Of a stretch of 41,651 nucleotides of DNA, positions 10,501 to 19,473 are shown in pieces; positions within the stretch are counted from its first letter, which is position 1; every line of letters begins with the position of its first letter. The notes beneath the pieces were generated by a model. The model was not told the DNA's origin and searched no databases. It worked only from the letters and a program-made list of their open reading frames with translations. Origin of the DNA: Winogradskyella sp. (GTDB lineage Bacteria; Bacteroidota; Bacteroidia; Flavobacteriales; Flavobacteriaceae); assembly GCF_025210595.1 (NCBI RefSeq), contig NZ_JAOARH010000132.1:1-41651 (forward strand). The letters run 5' to 3'. Position numbers and translations under genes: made by a program.

Positions 10501-10654
10501 CTTGATACCCTTCTACTGTTTCGTCATACTTAGCTACTGCAGCTACTTTTGCGTCGTCTTCAATTTGGTTGGCCTTAAATGTGAAAGACAATTGGTAAAT
10601 ACTCACCAAACCAAATAGTAGTGCAAACAGCTTAATTATTCCTTTGTTTTGCAT
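7598..10654 (-). CDS. secDF: Protein translocase subunit SecDF (fused)
   Basis: SecDF is the inner-membrane accessory of the SecYEG translocon that uses the proton gradient to complete protein export. The 1018-residue product contains both halves in order. SecD has an N-terminal helix, the GLDLKGGINAIIQI motif near residue 100, a periplasmic P1 domain and the TM4 motif VDANVLIFERIREEIA. SecF has the IDFVGGRTYQVRF motif and the TM4 motif SLNDTVVVFDRIREF. The fused form is usual in Bacteroidota. An Ala/Glu-rich insertion (about residues 285-325, EVAEEAAEVEQDS) in the periplasmic domain is low-complexity. The C-terminus is acidic (KVKEDEDEE). It has its own promoter at 10687-10717. Confidence 0.97.
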   Translation of the reverse strand: MQNKGIIKLFALLFGLVSIYQLSFTFKANQIEDDAKVAAVAKYDETVEGYQDLRANAEVRYLDSLKTSKIQVDDKFEPIEVYNLLGVTQYTYSEVEGNAMKLGLDLKGGINAIIQISVKDILKGLANNSKDPIFNKALADAEELQKDAQESYLESFFRAFDAIKGDTKLASPDIFANRDLSDDIKFDMSDDEVKVVLAKKIDESIVSAFEVLRNRIDGFGVSSPNIQRLGNSGRILIELPGARDKNRVVDIITKTAQLQFWETYKAQEMMPYVFQVNQALVEAAKEAKSNDEVAEEAAEVEQDSTTNTIDELTGQIETDSTSVANANPLGIQGPGNGPVIATFLAKDKDKVLGFLNDSKNRATLPAEMRYAKFVWGHQVQDSEFIELYAIKNNRDNTPKLSGAVITDARQDYDPISRPAVSMQMNAKGSKIWEEMTKVAYETQGHIAIVLDDVVYSAPSVTSGAIAGGRSQISGSFTLNEAVDLANVLRAGKLPASAEIIQADEVGPSLGQEAIDSGMMSFLIALTFVVLWMVFYYGKAGVAADIALLLNILLIFGVLASLGAVLTLPGIAGIVLTIGISVDANVLIFERIREEIAKGKSQKESIKDGFANALSSILDANITTGLTALILFVFGTGPIKGFATTLIIGILTSLFTAIFITRLLIDWWVNRGGTLDFSTAMTKGLFKNVNINFLKKRKIAYIISGGLILASLASLFTTGLDEGIDFVGGRTYQVRFEQPVSTEEITSILNDQAVFGSAEVKTIGAANQLKISTKFMVDDNSVEADEQVQTKLFEALKPYLPSGMTYAEFDSGSGEAKIGKMLSSKVSPTIADDIKKSSFWAVLGSLVVVFLYILFRFKKWQFSLGAVAAVFHDVLLVLGIFSLTWKFMPFSMEIDQAFIAAILTVIGYSLNDTVVVFDRIREFLNEHTAWEFGKTINASLNSTLSRTLNTSVTTLVVLLAMFIFGAESLRGLLFALIVGVIVGTYSSMFIATPLMYDTAKKGDAAESLKDKVKEDEDEE

Positions 10655-10686
10655 TTTATTTTGTTTTACGTCTAATTTTTAACGCG

Positions 10687-10717
10687 CAAATATAGAATTT
10701 ACGTCATAATCAGACAA
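10687..10717 (-). promoter_or_regulatory. Bacteroidota-type promoter of secDF
   Basis: On the minus strand TTG (10717-10715) is followed after 20 bases by TATATTTG (10694-10687), a full match to TTG-N19/20-TAnnTTTG. The predicted leader is about 28 bases to the ATG at 10654. Confidence 0.75.
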
Positions 10718-10807
10718 TTGATTTTTATGTTATAAATAGATTTTTTTGCTTTTTGATTGTTTCAAAAAGTTACACGAAAAATTGAGGAATTTTTTCAGAT
10801 GTATTCC

Positions 10808-11422
10808 TTAAGATAGTGGTCCTGCTCTTACTTCAGGAATTATATAAGAATGATTATCTATTAATACTAAACTATTAGTATTAGAATTTAATGCAACATT
10901 AACCCATCCTTTAATCTGATGTGGATAGTTTCTTGTGCCAGAATAACTTTGTTTTGGTGTCTTAAATCGGTCTGTCTTTTGGTTGTGTTCTGCAATTTGA
11001 ACACCATCAAAATCCCAATCACTAGTGTTTTCATTCTTATGTATTTCAGAGACATTAAGCTTATAATTCGTTAACGCTTCTCTGCCTGAATCTTTTTTAG
11101 AATTTTCACCTTCAAGGCTAAGAGCAATTTTGAAGTTATTCTCACTAGAGAGTATCGCTTCAATTTTTTTTACATCTTTAGAACTGTAATAAGTAATTTT
11201 AAGATTACCTTCATAATCTTGGCCAATAACCGTATTCTCTACACCTACACTTTGAAGTTTTAATTGAATATCTTCAATAGCATGTTGTACATCAAACTCA
11301 GTGACATGTGTATCTGAAAATTGAATTACAATCTGCTGATTAGGCACAGTAGATGTTTCTATATACCTTCCTAAAAAGGCAAATAGAATAAGTAAAATAC
11401 CAAAGTGTAATTTGGATTGCAT
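10808..11422 (-). CDS. Membrane-anchored protein of unknown function upstream of secDF
   Basis: From ATG 11422 the product has 204 residues. One hydrophobic helix near the N-terminus (HFGILLILFAFLGRYI) is followed by an extracytoplasmic part that begins with IVIQFSDTHVTEFDVQHAIEDIQ and contains VKKIEAILSS. The early part, with a short beta-strand and a helix carrying paired residues, loosely recalls periplasmic SecD-type subdomains, but I see no defining motif, so function is unknown. An in-frame GTG at 11452 would add ten residues; it lies in the terminator of the preceding gene, so ATG 11422 is better. A TATATTTG box ends only four bases before this ATG, implying a leaderless or nearly leaderless mRNA. 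Confidence 0.75.
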   Translation of the reverse strand: MQSKLHFGILLILFAFLGRYIETSTVPNQQIVIQFSDTHVTEFDVQHAIEDIQLKLQSVGVENTVIGQDYEGNLKITYYSSKDVKKIEAILSSENNFKIALSLEGENSKKDSGREALTNYKLNVSEIHKNENTSDWDFDGVQIAEHNQKTDRFKTPKQSYSGTRNYPHQIKGWVNVALNSNTNSLVLIDNHSYIIPEVRAGPLS

Positions 11423-11426
11423 TTGG

Positions 11427-11434
11427 CAAATATA
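11427..11434 (-). promoter_or_regulatory. -7 box abutting the start codon of the gene at 10808-11422
   Basis: On the minus strand the box reads TATATTTG, followed by CCAA and then ATG. With a start site a few bases after the box, the mRNA would begin at or within a few bases of the start codon. No convincing TTG is found 19-20 bases upstream; that stretch is the U-rich tail of the DUF4412 terminator. Confidence 0.5.
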
Positions 11435-11464
11435 ACAAAAAATAAAGACCACATTTCTGTGGCC
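11435..11464 (-). terminator. Intrinsic terminator of the DUF4412 gene
   Basis: Read on the minus strand, GGCCACA-GAAA-TGTGGTC (11464-11447, one G-U pair, GNRA-type tetraloop) is followed by TTTATTTTTT. It lies 27 bases after the stop codon of the gene ending at 11491. Confidence 0.75.
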
Positions 11465-11490
11465 TTTAATTAGATTTATGTTGTCATAGA

Positions 11491-12150
11491 TTACATACCT
11501 TCCATCTTAGTATAACCTTCTGGAGGTGTCATACTAAACTTATCATCAGATACTGTTTCTTTTTTCAACTCAGTCACTTCAGTTTTTACAACCATGCTCA
11601 TTCCTTGTTGGTTTACATGCATTTCCATATATAAAGGAAACCCTTTAAGTTTTTCACCTAACACCGATGTTTGTTGGGTCATAACTGGTGCTATCTCTTC
11701 TGTAACATACATATCCATTTTCACTTCTACACCTTGCTCTGTAGTTGTTACATGATATAGTTTACACTCATAACCAATAATAGTTTTTGTTTCATCAGTT
11801 GCTTCTAATTTTACATTCTCTAACATTTCTGGTGTTACCTCAACGTTTTGAAGCATAAACTTTTTCCCTAACATTGGGTTATTCATTAAAGTTAAGGTTT
11901 GCATTTCCTCACTATCTGAAATTACAACCACATCACCAGACATAGGATTAGACAACTCTACTCTAGATTTAGTGCCTTTAAAATAGATAGTGCTCATCAT
12001 ATCTCCCATAGCATCAAACTGAGCTTGCATTTGCTCATTGTCGGTAGTCATGGTTTGCTTAGAGGTTACTATACCTTCTTTAATTTTTTCTTGAGCTGCT
12101 ACTACAAAAGTGAACATAGACATAACAGCCAATACAAGTATTTTTTTCAT
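11491..12150 (-). CDS. DUF4412-like secreted protein
   Basis: From ATG 12150 the protein has 219 residues with a signal peptide (MKKILVLAVMSMFTFVVAAQ) and no lipobox. The mature part has the pattern of DUF4412-type periplasmic proteins: an opening strand (EGIVTSKQTM), a Met-rich segment (MQAQFDAMGDMMSTIYFKG), an IIGYECKLYHV strand carrying a conserved cysteine, and a closing MTPPEGYTKM. The activity is not established. The frame is open upstream to 12219, but the added residues come from the mdh terminator region and would bury the signal peptide, so the internal ATG is chosen. It lies downstream of mdh but behind a terminator, and carries its own terminator at 11435-11464. Confidence 0.78.
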   Translation of the reverse strand: MKKILVLAVMSMFTFVVAAQEKIKEGIVTSKQTMTTDNEQMQAQFDAMGDMMSTIYFKGTKSRVELSNPMSGDVVVISDSEEMQTLTLMNNPMLGKKFMLQNVEVTPEMLENVKLEATDETKTIIGYECKLYHVTTTEQGVEVKMDMYVTEEIAPVMTQQTSVLGEKLKGFPLYMEMHVNQQGMSMVVKTEVTELKKETVSDDKFSMTPPEGYTKMEGM

Positions 12151-12176
12151 TTTTTTAAAATTTTTGTTGAATATAC

Positions 12177-12211
12177 AAAAAAACCTCACCAACAAGCATG
12201 CCAGTGAGGCT
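12177..12211 (-). terminator. Intrinsic terminator of mdh
   Basis: On the minus strand AGCCTCAC pairs with GTGAGGTT (one G-U pair) across a 14-base loop, followed by a run of seven T (12183-12177). It starts 21 bases after the mdh stop codon. Confidence 0.75.
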
Positions 12212-12231
12212 AATATCAATTCATTAGGTTA

Positions 12232-13158
12232 TTATAATTCTAAAAGACCGTTCGTCTTTTTAACACCCTCTGCACTTTCAGCTAAATGTGCTTTTTCAGC
12301 ATCGCTTAATGGTACATCAACTATTTTTTCGATACCATTTCTACCTAATATTACAGGTACACCAATACAAAGGTCGTTTAATCCGTATTCACCATCTAGC
12401 AATGTAGAACAAGGGAACATTTTCTTTTGATCGCATGCAATTGCTTGTACCAATCCGCTTACAGCAGCACCAGGCGCATACCAAGCCGAAGTTCCTAATA
12501 ATTTAGTTAATGTTGCACCACCAACTTTAGTATCTTCTTTTACTTGATTTAAACGTTCTTCAGATAAAAATTCTGAAACTTTTATACTATTACGTGTTGC
12601 ATGAGACGTTAATGGCACCATACCTTTATCACTATGACCTCCAATTACCATTCCGTCTACATCGCTAATTGGTGCATCTAATGCCTCTGCTAATCTATAT
12701 TTAAAACGAGCAGAATCTAAAGCTCCACCCATTCCTATAATTCTATGCTTAGGTAAACCTGTAGTTTTATGTGCTAAATACGTCATTGTATCCATAGGAT
12801 TACTTACCACTATAAGAATCGTATTTGGAGAATGCTCAACTAAGCTAGCAGAAACTGACTTTACTATACCTGCATTAATACCAATTAACTCTTCGCGAGT
12901 CATACCTGGTTTACGAGGAATACCAGACGTTATAACACAAATATCACTATTTGCTGTTTTCGTATAATCATTAGTGCTTCCTGTAATTTTAGTATCAAAA
13001 CCATTTAAAGATGCACACTGCATTAAATCCATGGCTTTTCCTTCGGCATATCCTTCCTTAATGTCTAAGATTACTACTTCTGAAGCAAAATTTTTAATTG
13101 CAATATATTCTGCACAACTTGCGCCTACAGCTCCAGCGCCAACTACGGTTACTTTCAT
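12232..13158 (-). CDS. mdh: Malate dehydrogenase (LDH-like type)
   Basis: Mdh interconverts malate and oxaloacetate with NAD in the TCA cycle. The 308-residue protein starts with the Rossmann motif VGAGAVGASCAEY and the NAD-selecting Asp in VVILDIKEG. The substrate-loop arginines are in RKPGMTREEL, the conserved SNPMDTMTYL follows, and the catalytic His lies in VIGGHSDKGMVPL, with the paired Arg/Asp region GGALDSARFKYRL. The sequence GGHSDKG differs from the more common GGHGDT, but the catalytic His and Asp remain. It is a single-gene unit with a -7 box at 13192 and a terminator after it. Confidence 0.96.
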   Translation of the reverse strand: MKVTVVGAGAVGASCAEYIAIKNFASEVVILDIKEGYAEGKAMDLMQCASLNGFDTKITGSTNDYTKTANSDICVITSGIPRKPGMTREELIGINAGIVKSVSASLVEHSPNTILIVVSNPMDTMTYLAHKTTGLPKHRIIGMGGALDSARFKYRLAEALDAPISDVDGMVIGGHSDKGMVPLTSHATRNSIKVSEFLSEERLNQVKEDTKVGGATLTKLLGTSAWYAPGAAVSGLVQAIACDQKKMFPCSTLLDGEYGLNDLCIGVPVILGRNGIEKIVDVPLSDAEKAHLAESAEGVKKTNGLLEL

Positions 13159-13191
13159 TTATTTTTGTTTTAAATCGTTAAAAATTTGAAA

Positions 13192-13199
13192 CAAATTTA
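13192..13199 (-). promoter_or_regulatory. Probable -7 box of mdh
   Basis: TAAATTTG on the minus strand matches TAnnTTTG and predicts a leader of about 30 bases before the mdh ATG. No TTG lies at the expected -33 distance. Confidence 0.5.
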
Positions 13200-13414
13200 A
13201 GGTTTTACAATCTAATTTCAATGATTTATATCATACTATCGCTAAATAAATTACAAAATAAGTACTATGGCTTTCAATAAAATACTACGATCTAAAACTC
13301 ATAGTTTAAAATTAATTTCAGAATATAACTTTTATACGACAACGCTAAACTGTAGCTAACTTTTAATTAAAAAACATATAATGATATTTCTTTCTTAAAG
13401 ACACTTTATTAAAC

Positions 13415-13447
13415 ACACAAGCCTAAGATTAAATCTTAGGCTTGTGT
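13415..13447 (-). terminator. Long perfect hairpin after the Fn3-like lipoprotein gene
   Basis: An almost uninterrupted inverted repeat of 16 bases (ACACAAGCCTAAGATT against its complement) starts 23 bases after the stop codon at 13471. The U-tract that follows on the minus strand is weak (GTTTAATAAAG), so termination may rely on hairpin strength, or the structure may protect the mRNA 3' end. Confidence 0.65.
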
Positions 13448-13470
13448 TATAATTTTTAAAAATTCCCCTT

Positions 13471-14439
13471 TTAATTGATAACTATATTTTTTGGACCTAC
13501 CCACTCTGTTCTAGATCCATCAACACAAACAGCTCTTATATAAAAATCATAAGGTGTATTTTGAAATAACCCTTGACCATATACTGGCCAACCTGATCCA
13601 TCAGATGTATTTACCGATGTTGTATTATTAGGATCGAATCCATCAGACACAAGGACATGCTCAAACATACTTTCACCATTAAAATCCCAACGAAAAACAA
13701 CTCCTACAGGATCACCAAAGAAATTATATTCTATCTCATGAACCACATTAGATGGTGGTGTACAAAGGTTATAATCTTGGTCTGCAAATACAGATACTGG
13801 ACCTGACCAATTACCAAAACCTAAACCATTTTCACAAAATGCTCTAACATAAAAATCGTAAGTATTTCCTTGTGCCATTACAGCATCATGAGTTGACGTA
13901 TCGCTTGTGGTTATTTGCGAACCTTCACCAAGGTTAAATCCATGTAAGCCATACTCTACTTGATAATATGAGGCATTGTTATTTCCATCAAAATTCCATG
14001 AAACACCAGAACCAAAAGCATTTAAGTCTGTTGGAGACTCACAATACTCCTCTATCTGTAATACAATTGGCCCATTCCATTTGGTAAGCTCTCCGTTAGA
14101 ACACTGTGCTCGTATATAAAAGCTTAAGGTTTGATTTTCTTCTGCAAAGAAAGCTAAAAAATCCTCCTCGCGAGTTGTTGAAGATACATCTGTAGTGGTA
14201 AAACCGTAATTAAAATAAAGCTGATCATTACTAACACCTGTTAAATTTGTAGTAACATCGTAGCCTATTTCGTAATAGTTAAAAGTATTTTGTGTTTGAT
14301 AATTAAAAACAAGTTGATTTCCTTGTTGTACCACATTAGTTAAGGTAATTGTTCCGCATTCTCCACTACCACCATCTGAATCACTGGAACATCCTACTAA
14401 AAACAAAAAAGCACTTACGGCTAATAAAAAATTTCTCAT
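13471..14439 (-). CDS. Lipoprotein with three fibronectin type III-like repeats
   Basis: The 322-residue protein has a lipoprotein signal (MRNFLLAVSAFLFLVGC, Cys17) followed by SSDSDGGSG, a Ser/Asp-rich stretch of the kind that directs Bacteroidota lipoproteins to the cell surface. Three Fn3-like repeats of about 95 residues follow. Each ends with a YDFYIRAVCVDG-type strand (SFYIRAQCSNG, YDFYVRAFCENG, YDFYIRAVCVDG) and a W-(S/N/V)GP strand. No catalytic residues are evident, so an adhesive or scaffolding role on the cell surface is inferred. It has its own promoter, lying inside an inverted repeat (14451-14496), and is followed by a long hairpin. Confidence 0.85.
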   Translation of the reverse strand: MRNFLLAVSAFLFLVGCSSDSDGGSGECGTITLTNVVQQGNQLVFNYQTQNTFNYYEIGYDVTTNLTGVSNDQLYFNYGFTTTDVSSTTREEDFLAFFAEENQTLSFYIRAQCSNGELTKWNGPIVLQIEEYCESPTDLNAFGSGVSWNFDGNNNASYYQVEYGLHGFNLGEGSQITTSDTSTHDAVMAQGNTYDFYVRAFCENGLGFGNWSGPVSVFADQDYNLCTPPSNVVHEIEYNFFGDPVGVVFRWDFNGESMFEHVLVSDGFDPNNTTSVNTSDGSGWPVYGQGLFQNTPYDFYIRAVCVDGSRTEWVGPKNIVIN

Positions 14440-14450
14440 TAATTGATTGA

Positions 14451-14496
14451 ATTTAAATTGAAGCGCAAATCTAATGCTTTTTTGTTCAATTTAAAT
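14451..14496 (-). promoter_or_regulatory. Promoter of the Fn3-like lipoprotein gene inside a 12-base inverted repeat
   Basis: Arms ATTTAAATTGAA (14451-14462) and TTCAATTTAAAT (14485-14496) are perfect inverted copies. Between them, on the minus strand, lies TAGATTTG (14473-14466), a -7 box match, placed 26 bases before the ATG. The arms would cover the likely transcription start and the -20 to -30 region, so this could be an operator; that is inference. Confidence 0.5.
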
Positions 14497-14535
14497 ACCA
14501 TAAAATGTAAGAAAAACAAACTCTTAATACGCGAT

Positions 14536-15588
14536 CTATCTCACACTTATTGCAATACCAACTGTTGCCGTATTATATTTTTGAAACGTATAATCGCCAA
14601 ATATTTTAAAGAACCCTAAGTTTAATCGTGTACCTATTGTTCCTCTCATACCATTGGCTTTAAAATCTAAATCAATTGGATTAGATATTGTTTCGCTTAC
14701 TGTACCAATCGTACTGCCACTACTATCTTCTATATCATAAGTAAGCTCATAATCCCCTTTCATTTTTACAGTAGATTTTCCATTATTATAACCTACACTA
14801 CCATAAAAAGTAATTATCTTAAAGTCTAAGGAAGCTAGAGCCTGTACTGTCCATGTATTCATTTTAAATTCTGTCTCTCCGTTAGAAGTAGTTACATTAT
14901 CATTAGCTAAATTTTCATCATCAATATTGTAAGTAACATTCATATTAGTAAATGCACCAAGTACGGAAATACTCAACGGTAATTTATCTAATGGACCAAA
15001 ATATTGTGTTAAATCGTGTTGCAAACCAAAGCCAATCAAACCAGCTTCAACATCATCATCAAAACCTGTATTTGGAACAAACCTTGCTTTTATATCTGTT
15101 TTAAAAGGCAAACCAAACCCTAACTGAACTGTTGGTGCTGGTACAGCGTTTATAGGTAAATCATCTGTGATTCCGCCTGGCATATCAAAACTAGCGACTC
15201 TGAAATTTGTAGTGCCATCAATTGGAACACTTACATCAATTTGGGTTTCTGCATCATCCTCGCTCATTACTGTCGGTAATTTTGTCTCGCCATTAGGTAA
15301 AGATAAATGCGTATAATCGTCTTCTACAAAATCAAACATTTGCAAATCCTTTGGCACAAAAGAGGCATTTAACCCAATAGTAAGATCAAATCCAAATTTC
15401 TTATGAACTTTAGCTGTTGTAGCCCATCCTCCATTCATACTATACATTAAACCTTCCATTGCTGGTTTAATATAATTTTCTGTTAAAAGACTAGCATCAT
15501 CTGAAGCTAACAAAATGGTCTCTAACTCTTGAGCTTTAGATAGTTGTACGGTTACAACTAAAACAATTGAGGCAAATATTTTTTTCAT
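14536..15588 (-). CDS. DUF6588-like outer-membrane beta-barrel protein
   Basis: The 350-residue protein has a signal peptide (MKKIFASIVLVVTVQLSKAQ) and no lipobox. The early mature part (LLASDDASLLTENYIKPAMEG, then YSMNGGWATTAKVHKKFGFD) resembles the DUF6588 family found across Bacteroidota. The rest has alternating strands such as VQLGFGLPFKTDIKARFVP, ISVLGAFTNMNVTYNI and ASLDFKIITFYGSVGY, and the last strand (KIFGDYTFQKYNTATVGIAISVR) ends in an aromatic-rich pattern, all consistent with an outer-membrane barrel. The function is unknown. A strong promoter is present at 15610-15639; the gene stands alone between two genes that carry terminators or hairpins. Confidence 0.72.
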   Translation of the reverse strand: MKKIFASIVLVVTVQLSKAQELETILLASDDASLLTENYIKPAMEGLMYSMNGGWATTAKVHKKFGFDLTIGLNASFVPKDLQMFDFVEDDYTHLSLPNGETKLPTVMSEDDAETQIDVSVPIDGTTNFRVASFDMPGGITDDLPINAVPAPTVQLGFGLPFKTDIKARFVPNTGFDDDVEAGLIGFGLQHDLTQYFGPLDKLPLSISVLGAFTNMNVTYNIDDENLANDNVTTSNGETEFKMNTWTVQALASLDFKIITFYGSVGYNNGKSTVKMKGDYELTYDIEDSSGSTIGTVSETISNPIDLDFKANGMRGTIGTRLNLGFFKIFGDYTFQKYNTATVGIAISVR

Positions 15589-15609
15589 AATTCATTGGTT
15601 AAGATAATG

Positions 15610-15654
15610 TAAATCTAAAAAAAAGATTGAAAAAAACAACATCTTATCGTTGTT
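15610..15654 (-). promoter_or_regulatory. Promoter of the DUF6588-like gene, overlapped by a short inverted repeat
   Basis: On the minus strand TTG (15639-15637), 19 bases and TAGATTTA (15617-15610) match the Bacteroidota consensus with one change in the last base. AACAAC-N8-GTTGTT (15635-15654) is an inverted repeat covering the -33 element, a possible repressor or activator site. Confidence 0.6.
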
Positions 15655-15703
15655 ATTTACACTTTACCGATGCTTTCTGTAAAATTACTATAACAAAAGA
15701 CCA

Positions 15704-15731
15704 AAAAAATACCCTGAAAAGGGTATTTTTT
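15704..15731 (-). terminator. Intrinsic terminator of gyrB
   Basis: A perfect 12-base stem (AAAAAATACCCT against AGGGTATTTTTT) closes a 4-base loop (GAAA on the plus strand), with a T-run on the minus-strand 3' side. It lies 43 bases after the gyrB stop codon. Confidence 0.85.
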
Positions 15732-15773
15732 AATACTGAAAAAATCAGCTAATGTATTTTAGACAAATTCAAC

Positions 15774-17717
<1,944 letters not shown>

Positions 17718-17786
17718 TCAATATTTTATAATTTGATTAAAAGTCATAAAAAAATGACGCTAAAAGCATCATTGTTCTTACACTTA

Positions 17787-17794
17787 CAAATATA
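17787..17794 (-). promoter_or_regulatory. Probable -7 box of gyrB
   Basis: TATATTTG on the minus strand matches TAnnTTTG. The predicted leader is about 70 bases, longer than for most neighbours; the expected TTG is not clear. Confidence 0.45.
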
Positions 17795-18093
17795 CTCTTT
17801 TTATTAGCCGTTTTTAAGCCTTTTAATAGATTTATCTTTTACTTATCAACATTTAACAAATTCACAAAAAACACCTTAAAACGCTTAAAAAGCATCTTAA
17901 ATTAAATTCCCCCCTTATTTCTTCTGGATTAAAAAATTAAAATTCACAAAAAACGCAGCATATAAGCTTAAAATGCTTTATTAATTTTATTAATAAGTAC
18001 TCAAAGATTTAAATATGACTTTAATTTTAATCACAATCTTATAATTAAAACAATAGCTCATAAAACTATCATAAAAGATATAAAATCAGCAAA

Positions 18094-18126
18094 TTGTTAA
18101 AATAACAAAATTTATCATTATCTTTA
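18094..18126 (+). promoter_or_regulatory. Probable promoter of the AraC-type regulator gene
   Basis: TTG (18094-18096), a 22-base spacer and TATCTTTA (18119-18126) approximate the Bacteroidota promoter with one mismatch in the -7 box. The predicted leader is only about 10-14 bases before ATG 18143. Confidence 0.4.
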
Positions 18127-18142
18127 GTTACATACCAACCAA

Positions 18143-19264
18143 ATGACCTTTAATTTATTTAATACCATTATTATTACTGGCATTATACAAGGTATTATTT
18201 TCACCATTATAGTGCTCAGTTCAAAGAAATATAAATCTAAAAGCACACTTATTTTAACTGCTCTTATTTTTATTTATTCTCTAGGTAACCTGCAATATAT
18301 TTTAGCTGATATAGGTGTTATTTCGCTATGGAATATGTATAAATACATCTACCTTCCTACTGCCTCATTAATTCCTGTTCTTATCTATTATTACATATCA
18401 ACGTATCTATTTTACAACAAACCTTTAGGTAAAAAAAAACTTTTGTTAATTCCGTTTACTTTTTTCTTAGCATTGACCTTAATTTTTAGATTACTCTACT
18501 GTTTTAATATTAGCAATGATAGTTTAAACTCAGCTTTTACTATTACAATTCAAACAAATGAAATCTTCTCTGTTATTTTTTCGTTTGTTCTTATCTACCT
18601 GTCTTTTAAATTAATATTTGATTATAAAAAAACACTAAAAGAGTTTAATAAAGAACACATTAGATTAGACTTAAATTGGTTAAAATTCATATTAAGTTTT
18701 ATTTTAATATTTACATGTATTTGGGCGCATTTTACATACAGAAACATCTTTATTGAAAATGATAAACCAAACTTTTACCTTTTATGGATTGGTATTGCAA
18801 CTATAATTTATTTGTTAGGACATATTGGCATTTATAAATATGGAATCATTATAGAAAGAAAAAAACTAAGAACATTATCTACATCTATTACTAACTTAAA
18901 TAGTAATGAAAAAAAGAATGGACACATTGCGGAATTAGAGCTTTTAATGAAGCATGAAAAATACTACTTAAACCCAAATTTATCTTTAGAAACTGTTGCT
19001 AACAAGCTTAATTTAAGCTCTAGCTATTTATCTCGTCTTATACACAAAGAGCTTAACACTAGTTTTTCTAACTATGTACACCTTTATAGAATAGAGGAAG
19101 CCAAAACATATCTATCTAATCCTGAGTTTTCGAATTACACTATTGTTTCAATTGGCTTAGAAGCTGGCTTTAACTCTAGATCGTCTTTTTTTGGTGTATT
19201 TAAAAAAGAAACTGGACAAACACCATTAGAGTTTAAAAAAGCACATCTTAAGAAGTCCATATAA
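18143..19264 (+). CDS. Seven-TM AraC-family transcriptional regulator
   Basis: The 373-residue protein has seven predicted transmembrane helices in its first 235 residues (such as TIIITGIIQGIIFTIIVL and FYLLWIGIATIIYLLGHIGIY), a short linker, and an AraC/XylS DNA-binding domain at about residues 268-368. The HTH signatures are LSLETVANKLNLSSSYLSRLI and VSIGLEAGFNSRSSFFGVFKK followed by TGQTPLEFKK. Such proteins are common in Bacteroidota; the membrane part is thought to sense a signal and the C-terminal part binds DNA from the membrane, but ligands are unknown. The downstream secreted genes run in the same direction 209 bases later and are plausible targets; that is inference. Confidence 0.9.
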   Translation: MTFNLFNTIIITGIIQGIIFTIIVLSSKKYKSKSTLILTALIFIYSLGNLQYILADIGVISLWNMYKYIYLPTASLIPVLIYYYISTYLFYNKPLGKKKLLLIPFTFFLALTLIFRLLYCFNISNDSLNSAFTITIQTNEIFSVIFSFVLIYLSFKLIFDYKKTLKEFNKEHIRLDLNWLKFILSFILIFTCIWAHFTYRNIFIENDKPNFYLLWIGIATIIYLLGHIGIYKYGIIIERKKLRTLSTSITNLNSNEKKNGHIAELELLMKHEKYYLNPNLSLETVANKLNLSSSYLSRLIHKELNTSFSNYVHLYRIEEAKTYLSNPEFSNYTIVSIGLEAGFNSRSSFFGVFKKETGQTPLEFKKAHLKKSI

Positions 19265-19473
19265 TTGACATATTAAAGAATCTGGACTTACAAAAAATCT
19301 CTCAAAGATATCTTTATAGTAATCTCTACTTTTTTAATAACCAACAAGTTTTGCACACAAGAGATTAACATTCTAAGCTCTACGATCATCTATTTTGAAC
19401 TTAATTAATAGTAAGCTTTGCGCTTTTTAAATATTTATGTCGCTATTAATCAATAATTTAAAAACTATTAATT

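Larger units (their letters stand above)
13159..13470. other. Intergenic region between mdh and the Fn3-like lipoprotein gene
   Basis: This 312-base AT-rich gap holds the mdh -7 box (13192-13199) on one side and the hairpin after the lipoprotein gene (13415-13447) on the other. Between them I see only a 30-codon frame (ATG 13267) without a convincing ribosome-binding site, and no repeats. Confidence 0.6.

Noticed and set aside
10749-10769. Hairpin CTTTTTGA/TCAAAAAG after the gene at 10808
   Set aside because: It has no U-run on the minus strand and is pure A/T-rich sequence, so I did not call it a terminator.
12151-12219. Extended start of the DUF4412 gene
   Set aside because: The extra 23 codons come from the mdh terminator region and would place a long segment before an otherwise perfect signal peptide.
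13267-13359. Small 30-codon open frame starting ATG GCT TTC
   Set aside because: No ribosome-binding site or promoter box, no recognisable peptide features, and such frames are expected by chance in a gap of this size.
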